Source: Amycolatopsis tolypomycina
GTDB taxonomy: Bacteria > Actinomycetota > Actinomycetes > Mycobacteriales > Pseudonocardiaceae
NCBI RefSeq assembly: GCF_900105945.1
Contig: NZ_FNSO01000004.1
Span: 3,100,001-3,164,000, forward strand
Reading direction: 5' to 3'
DNA length: 64,000 nt
This document shows, piece after piece, positions 59,864 through 64,000 of the stretch; the first letter of the stretch is position 1, and each line of letters begins with the position of its first letter. The position numbers and the translations under genes were made by a program. The notes beneath the pieces were generated by a model that was given only the letters and a program-made list of their open reading frames with translations, did not search any database and was not told where the DNA came from.

Positions 59864-59879
59864 CCGTACGTACGTACTG
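59864..59879 (-). promoter_or_regulatory. AcnR box
   Basis: CCGTACGTACGTACTG matches CAGNACnnncGTACTG at every fixed position except the second. It lies 37 nt upstream of acnR, suggesting autoregulation. It contains the perfect 12-bp palindrome GTACGTACGTAC. Confidence 0.7.
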
Positions 59880-60010
59880 TGACCCGGAGTGCAGGGAACC
59901 GACTGGATACCCCCACCGTCTGAAGGTTGCGGCGATTCGCTGACACGAAGTGAGACGGTTGGCTAAGGTTTGCCCCATCACGGTGGGTGAACTGAGGGGA
60001 AGGTGCGGTC

Positions 60011-60409
60011 GTGATCATCGGTGAGGCCGGAGCGGCGGCGCGGGCACTGTGGGGAGACGTCTTCGACACGCCGGGCCGCGTCTACGGCGGCGGCGGCAAG
60101 GGCGGCCAGTTCAAGATGGACCCCGAGGAACTCGCCGCGGTGATCGGGCAGTGGGAAGACCTGCTGGACAAGATCTTCGACGACGGGGACAAGATCCGGA
60201 ACCTCATGAGCGCCAGCAGCCAGGCGGCGCCCGGCAAGGATTCGGCGAGCGACGGCTACTCCTCGACCAGCTTCGACTCGATCTCCGCCCTCTATCGACA
60301 GAACCAGTCCATGCGCAAGTACGCGCAGGAGTACATCAAGAAGCTCAAGGAAGCCCAGTCGAAAACCGTGGTGACCGACCAGGACCTGTCCGACACCTTC
60401 AAGGCATAG
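60011..60409 (+). CDS. ESX-associated PE-like helical protein
   Basis: A 132-residue, mostly helical protein: MDPEELAAVIGQWEDLLDKI forms a first helix, a Ser-rich turn follows, and SALYRQNQSMRKYAQEYIKK a second. The length and helix-turn-helix hairpin shape fit WXG100/PE-like type VII secretion substrates, and the three next genes support this: a DUF3558 lipoprotein, a PPE-like protein and EspG. No WxG motif is present. The GTG start is preceded by GGGGAAGG. Confidence 0.65.
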   Translation: MIIGEAGAAARALWGDVFDTPGRVYGGGGKGGQFKMDPEELAAVIGQWEDLLDKIFDDGDKIRNLMSASSQAAPGKDSASDGYSSTSFDSISALYRQNQSMRKYAQEYIKKLKEAQSKTVVTDQDLSDTFKA

Positions 60410-60420
60410 GCGAACCGATC

Positions 60421-61059
60421 TTGTTCCGAACCAAACTGGGTGTTCTCGCCGTGCTCGTTGCCTTCTCGGTGGGTGCGGTGACCGCCTGCACCACGACCAA
60501 GGACGGCACCGCGTCGCCTTCGTCGACCGGCTCGACGTCGGCCAGCTCTTCGCCGGGGGATCCCGAGGTGCCGAAGGTGTCCGTTCCGCTCGACGCGAGC
60601 AAGTACGCCGCCGATCCTTGTGGGCTGGTTCCCGCGGACGTGCTCACGCCTCTACGTCTCCCCGTCCCGGGTGAGATCCGTTCTGCGGGCAACGATCCCC
60701 GGACCAAAGGCGGGCCGTCCTGCGTGTGGAAGATCCGCGGAGAAGGAACCGGCGTGTCGATGACCGTTCTGACCAATAATCGCGACCGTGGTGCGGGTGG
60801 ACTGGCCGGCCTGTACGCCGGGTACAAACAGCAGACGTTGATCAGGTTCCTCGAACCCGCTCCGGACGTCGACGGCTATCCGGCGATCTACTTCGACCTG
60901 ACGGACATGCGGTCGGTGGGTAGCTGCGGCCTCGGTGTGGGCATCGCCGACGATCTCGCGGTCGACGTGTACGCGCAGGGCTACCAAGGCCAGGACGATT
61001 CCTGCGGGACGGCCGCCAAGATTGCCGCGGCGATGATCAAGACACTCAAGGGGGCTTGA
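60421..61059 (+). CDS. DUF3558 lipoprotein
   Basis: A 212-residue lipoprotein: signal ending VTAC (lipobox, Cys about residue 22), a Ser/Thr-rich linker, then the DUF3558 fold with conserved Cys and Pro (KYAADPCGLVPADVLTPLRL, GGPSCVWKIRGEGTGV, DDSCGTAAKIAAAMIKTLKG). DUF3558 proteins are common in Pseudonocardiaceae beside ESX-like genes and resemble mycobacterial LprB/LppA-like lipoproteins. The TTG start is tentative; few alternatives retain the signal. It is 11 bp after the previous gene. Confidence 0.78.
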   Translation: MFRTKLGVLAVLVAFSVGAVTACTTTKDGTASPSSTGSTSASSSPGDPEVPKVSVPLDASKYAADPCGLVPADVLTPLRLPVPGEIRSAGNDPRTKGGPSCVWKIRGEGTGVSMTVLTNNRDRGAGGLAGLYAGYKQQTLIRFLEPAPDVDGYPAIYFDLTDMRSVGSCGLGVGIADDLAVDVYAQGYQGQDDSCGTAAKIAAAMIKTLKGA

Positions 61060-61062
61060 CGA

Positions 61063-62385
61063 GTGGACGGCAAGCAGATCTACGACAACTTCAGACAAGG
61101 CGACACCACGGCTCTGCAGCAAATGGCGCAGACCGTGCAGGAGCTGTCCGACGCCTACATGGAACGGGGCGCGAGCATCAAGGCGCTCCAGGCGCGCATG
61201 GTGAACTCGTGGAGCGGCGACGCCGCGGAGGCCGCGAACGCGGGCGCCGGGCCGATGGAAAAAGCCTTCTTCGACAGCTCCGCGCCGCTGGACATGACCA
61301 GAGCTTCGGTCAACACCCAGGCTGCCGTCTTCGAGGATTCGAGCAACACCGTCGTCGAGGTGCCGCCGAAGCCGGACAAGCCGAATCCCTGGACCACCGG
61401 CCTGAAGGCCGCCATCCCGATTGCCGGGCCCTTCATGGCCAAGGACGACATCGACAACTACCAAGAAGGCATGGCGCGGTACAACGCGGCCAACGAAACC
61501 AACGTCCGCGTGATGGACCAGTACAGCACCGCCACCAACAGCACCAGGGCGGCGCTGCCCACCGACTACGGCGTCCTCGAGTCCGACGGCGCCGCCATCG
61601 CCGTGAACACCCCGGACGGGCCCGGGCGGGTCGACCGCACCGACAAGACCGGCTGGGGCGAACAGCCGCCGCCGGGGAGTGGGGACCACGATCGCACCTC
61701 CACCTCCGGCTTCGATCCCGGTCGGACCGGCGGCTCGGACAAGCCCGGGGGGCCCGGCACCAGCGACACGGGAGGCACCGGTGGCACCGGCGGCACCGGC
61801 GGGACAGGCGGCACCGGGGGAACGGGTGGCACCGGGGGAACAGGCGGCACCGACGGCGACGGCACCCACACCACCGGCTCCGGCCGGCCCCGGGTGCCCA
61901 CCGTGCCGACCAGGCCGGGCCCCTCGACCGACCAGCCCGGCGGGACCCCGCCGAACACCGGGGGGATCGACTTCTACCCCACGAACACCGGCGGCAACCC
62001 GAACCACCTCAACCCCGGCGATCCCAACTCCAGCACCGGTGGCCGCGGGCCCACCAGCGGCAATGCCGGCAGCCGCCTGCTCGACTCCAGTGGCCGAGGC
62101 GGGGGAGGCGGGGCCGGCACGGGCAGCAACCCCGGCGAACGTGCGCTCGGTGGTGGCCGTGGCTCCGGCATGGGCAGCTTCGGCAACGCCGCCGCCGCGG
62201 AGGCTGCCGCCGCGCGGGCGGCCGGTCAGCGGGGTGGGCAGCTGGGGCCGATGGGTCCCGGCGGCCGGCGGGCCGACGGCGAGGACGACGATGAGCACCA
62301 GCGGCCGGACTACCTGATCGAGGCGGACCCGGACGCGATCTTCGGCACCGACCAGCGGACCAGTCCGCCGGTCATCGGCGAATAG
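61063..62385 (+). CDS. PPE-like secreted protein with Gly/Thr/Pro-rich tail
   Basis: A 440-residue protein with an N-terminal helical domain (~1-190: GDTTALQQMAQTVQELSDAY, MVNSWSGDAAEAANAGAGPM; the WSGD resembles the WxG-like turn) and a long disordered tail rich in Gly, Thr, Pro and Ser. The tail includes nine GGT repeats (from residue ~237) and ends acidic (EDDDEHQRPDYLIEADPDAI). The layout fits PPE-like substrates of type VII secretion. The GTG start is 3 bp after the lipoprotein stop. EspG directly downstream is its expected chaperone. Confidence 0.7.
   Translation: MDGKQIYDNFRQGDTTALQQMAQTVQELSDAYMERGASIKALQARMVNSWSGDAAEAANAGAGPMEKAFFDSSAPLDMTRASVNTQAAVFEDSSNTVVEVPPKPDKPNPWTTGLKAAIPIAGPFMAKDDIDNYQEGMARYNAANETNVRVMDQYSTATNSTRAALPTDYGVLESDGAAIAVNTPDGPGRVDRTDKTGWGEQPPPGSGDHDRTSTSGFDPGRTGGSDKPGGPGTSDTGGTGGTGGTGGTGGTGGTGGTGGTGGTDGDGTHTTGSGRPRVPTVPTRPGPSTDQPGGTPPNTGGIDFYPTNTGGNPNHLNPGDPNSSTGGRGPTSGNAGSRLLDSSGRGGGGGAGTGSNPGERALGGGRGSGMGSFGNAAAAEAAAARAAGQRGGQLGPMGPGGRRADGEDDDEHQRPDYLIEADPDAIFGTDQRTSPPVIGE
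61771..61851 (+). repeat. 9-bp tandem repeat encoding (GGT)9
   Basis: Nine in-frame 9-bp units of the form GGNGGNACN within the PPE-like gene encode nine Gly-Gly-Thr. Synonymous third bases vary, so the repeat is not a fresh expansion. Copy number could vary between strains without shifting the frame. Confidence 0.8.
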
Positions 62386-62403
62386 AGCGAAGAGAGCGAA
62401 TAG

Positions 62404-63156
62404 GTGGTGGACGTGGCAACAGGCCGCGTGGACGTTGCCGTCGAGGCGCTGGCCGCGCTGGCCGAACGCGAACAGGTCGGCCAGCTCCACCTCACCCTGC
62501 GCCCGGAGCCGCTGTGGCTCTCGGACGCCGAACGCGAGGAGGCCGGCAAGCGGGTCGACGCCGCGCTCGCCGAGGCCGGGCTGGTCGACGCGCGCGGGCG
62601 GGCCACCGTCGACTTCCTCGACTGGCTGCCGCTGCTGGTCAGCCCCGCGCGGGAGTGCTACGGCTGGGTCGGCACCGGCGGGCAGACCTACGGCGTGCTG
62701 GCCGCCGCGAAAGGCCTGCAGGCGGTGCTGGCCGTCTCGGACGGGACGCACGTCGGCGTGCAGGAGATCGACCGGAACAGGCTGGCCGAATCGCTGGTCG
62801 AGCAGCTGCCGCCGGTCGGGCCCGGCGGGGGCCGGCTGCGGACCGTCCGGGTCGCGGACCTGGCCGAGGCCGCCCGGCGCGGGCAGGCCGCCTACCCGCT
62901 CGACCCGGCCGTCGCCGACGTCGTCAGCCTGGTGCAGCGGCCGGTCTCGGGCAGCGGGGAACTCTACGTCGGCCGTCGTGACGACGTCGGCCGCCACACC
63001 TGCCTGCAGCAGCCGCTGCACTACGCCGACACCGACTGGGGCCGCTACCTCAGCTACACGACCGGCTCCGGCGACGACGCCGTCATCCACATCGGCCCGG
63101 CCGGCCCGCAGGAGCTGGCCGGCACCCTCGACGAGCTGGCCGGCACCCTGAACTGA
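62404..63156 (+). CDS. EspG-like ESX chaperone
   Basis: A 250-residue protein of the EspG family: EQVGQLHLTLRPEPLWLSDA, YGWVGTGGQTYGVLAAAKGL, LVEQLPPVGPGGGRLRTVRV and a C-terminal SGSGELYVGRRDDVGRHTCL. EspG binds PE/PPE substrates and targets them to the ESX ATPase. It follows the PPE-like gene at 18 bp, the usual pairing. None of the core secretion genes (eccB-E, mycP) is in the window. Confidence 0.8.
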   Translation: MVDVATGRVDVAVEALAALAEREQVGQLHLTLRPEPLWLSDAEREEAGKRVDAALAEAGLVDARGRATVDFLDWLPLLVSPARECYGWVGTGGQTYGVLAAAKGLQAVLAVSDGTHVGVQEIDRNRLAESLVEQLPPVGPGGGRLRTVRVADLAEAARRGQAAYPLDPAVADVVSLVQRPVSGSGELYVGRRDDVGRHTCLQQPLHYADTDWGRYLSYTTGSGDDAVIHIGPAGPQELAGTLDELAGTLN

Positions 63157-63234
63157 ACGAAAAGCGGGTGCGCGGGCCGCCCGCGGGAGATAATGTGACA
63201 GCGCTGTTGGATCTCCCGGTGGAAGGACGCGCTG

Positions 63235-64000
63235 ATGCTGTACCCCGAGATCGAGCCCTACGAGCACGGCCTGCTCGACGTCGGCGACGGGCACGAAATC
63301 TACTGGGAGACCTGCGGAAACCCGGCCGGCAAGCCCGCGCTCGTCGTGCACGGCGGCCCCGGCACCGGCTGCTCGGCGAACCTGCGCCGCTACTTCGACC
63401 CGGCGCGCTACCGGGTCGTGCTCGTCGACCAGCGCGGCTGCGGCCGCAGCACCCCGCACGCCGGCGCCCCGGTCGCCGACCTCTCCGCCAACACCACCGA
63501 CCACCTCGTCGCCGACTTCGAACTGCTCCGGACGCGGCTCGGCATCGAGAAGTGGCTGCTGTTCGGCGGTTCCTGGGGCTCGGTGCTCAGCCTGACCTAC
63601 GCGCTGCGGCACACCGAGCGGGTCAGCGAACTGGTCCTGATGGGCCTCGCGACCGACCGGTTCATCGAAATCGAGATGCTCATCCGCGGGCTCGGGGCGT
63701 ACTTCCCGGAAGCCTTCGAGAAGTTCCGCCAGGGCGTGCCCGAGAGCGAGCGCGACGGCGACCTGTCCGCCGCCTACCACCGGCTGCTGATGGACCCCGA
63801 CCCGGCGGTCCACCACAAGGCGGCCGACGACTGGTGCGCCTGGGAAGACGCCATGCTCCCGGGCGTGCCCCCGTACAAGTCCTTCGAGGACCCCGCCTTC
63901 CAGCTCTGCTTCGCCCGCCTGGTCACGCACTACTTCAGCAACCGGGTCTTCCTGCCCGACGGCGAAATCCTGCGCAACCTCGGCAAGCTCGCCGGGATCC
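63235..64000 (+). CDS. pip: Proline iminopeptidase (partial, cut by window end)
   Basis: The first ~255 residues of an S33-family alpha/beta hydrolase: VVHGGPGTGCSANLRRYFDP is the family oxyanion signature, VLVDQRGCGRSTPHAG follows, and the nucleophile elbow is GGSWGSVLSL. The cap domain begins (ADDWCAWEDAM), and the acid and His would lie beyond 64000. It removes N-terminal proline from peptides. The start is the ATG at 63235, seven bases after GGAAGG. It is separated from espG by ~78 bp. Confidence 0.9.
   Translation, partial: MLYPEIEPYEHGLLDVGDGHEIYWETCGNPAGKPALVVHGGPGTGCSANLRRYFDPARYRVVLVDQRGCGRSTPHAGAPVADLSANTTDHLVADFELLRTRLGIEKWLLFGGSWGSVLSLTYALRHTERVSELVLMGLATDRFIEIEMLIRGLGAYFPEAFEKFRQGVPESERDGDLSAAYHRLLMDPDPAVHHKAADDWCAWEDAMLPGVPPYKSFEDPAFQLCFARLVTHYFSNRVFLPDGEILRNLGKLAGI

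Noticed and set aside
60652..63930. A very long open frame on the minus strand opposite the ESX-type genes and iminopeptidase (1,092 codons)
   Set aside because: It mirrors real plus-strand genes and is low-complexity, as expected of antisense frames in GC-rich DNA with third-position G/C bias.

Overview
The window is high-GC DNA with frequent GTG/TTG starts, overlapping operons and an actinobacterial gene set: a cysteine-free ribosomal protein locus, the garA/ftsR/gcv gene order known from Mycobacterium and Corynebacterium, an EspG/PPE-like cluster and F420/LLM oxidoreductases. Together these suggest a Pseudonocardiaceae member, most likely Amycolatopsis-like. I see no prophage, PKS/NRPS cluster, CRISPR array, rRNA or tRNA. 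The genus is an inference from gene content, not a database result.

Left part (1-23.3 kb), mostly accessory. An ABC exporter truncated by the window edge has an IdeR/DtxR-like iron box in front of it. A DMT transporter and a DinB protein follow, then a complete IS3-family element (1745-3022) with 26-bp inverted repeats, a 3-bp target duplication and a canonical -1 frameshift heptamer. Next come degenerate ~46-bp repeats, a stand-alone PheRS-like protein with an FDX-ACB domain, and a scar where a RibD-type reductase and a LysR regulator both lost their 5' ends. An MBL hydrolase precedes an ssuCBAD-type sulfonate operon. Then come a GlxA-type regulator with a Tat-exported DJ-1/PfpI protein, a membrane protein with a basic linker, IclR, and a TetR/MpaB-like/LLM locus with two tandem operators. 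An MFS/PLP-lyase pair and a MarR-MFS-hydrolase operon close this part.

23.4-30.7 kb. A zinc-starvation locus carries two divergent operons around a candidate Zur box: Mrf-like COG0523, L31, L32 and a COG0523 GTPase leftward, and L28-L33-S14-S18 rightward. A His-rich, internally duplicated protein lies beside it. A MoxR ATPase plus a zincin/VWA protein follows.

30.7-46.3 kb. A CysG-like siroheme synthase, fatty-acid activation and hydration genes and two paralogous small lipoproteins lead into the conserved pgsA-gcvH-garA-ftsR-DUF151-merR-gcvP order. This is interrupted by a merR-trx-tetR insertion, and gcvP is preceded by a tandem glycine riboswitch.

46.3-64 kb. A LuxR remnant precedes a sugar/lipid glycosylation cluster with an epimerase, a GT39-like/GT2 fusion, GtrA and a strong UDP-sulfoquinovose synthase (SQD1) homologue. 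After that come a SnoaL/XRE pair, an aldo-keto reductase homologue lacking its catalytic residues, a repeat-rich single-pass protein, two CNNM/CBS proteins, AcnR with a near-consensus AcnR box but no acnA beside it, a type VII secretion accessory cluster (PE-like, DUF3558 lipoprotein, PPE-like, EspG), and a proline iminopeptidase cut by the window end.
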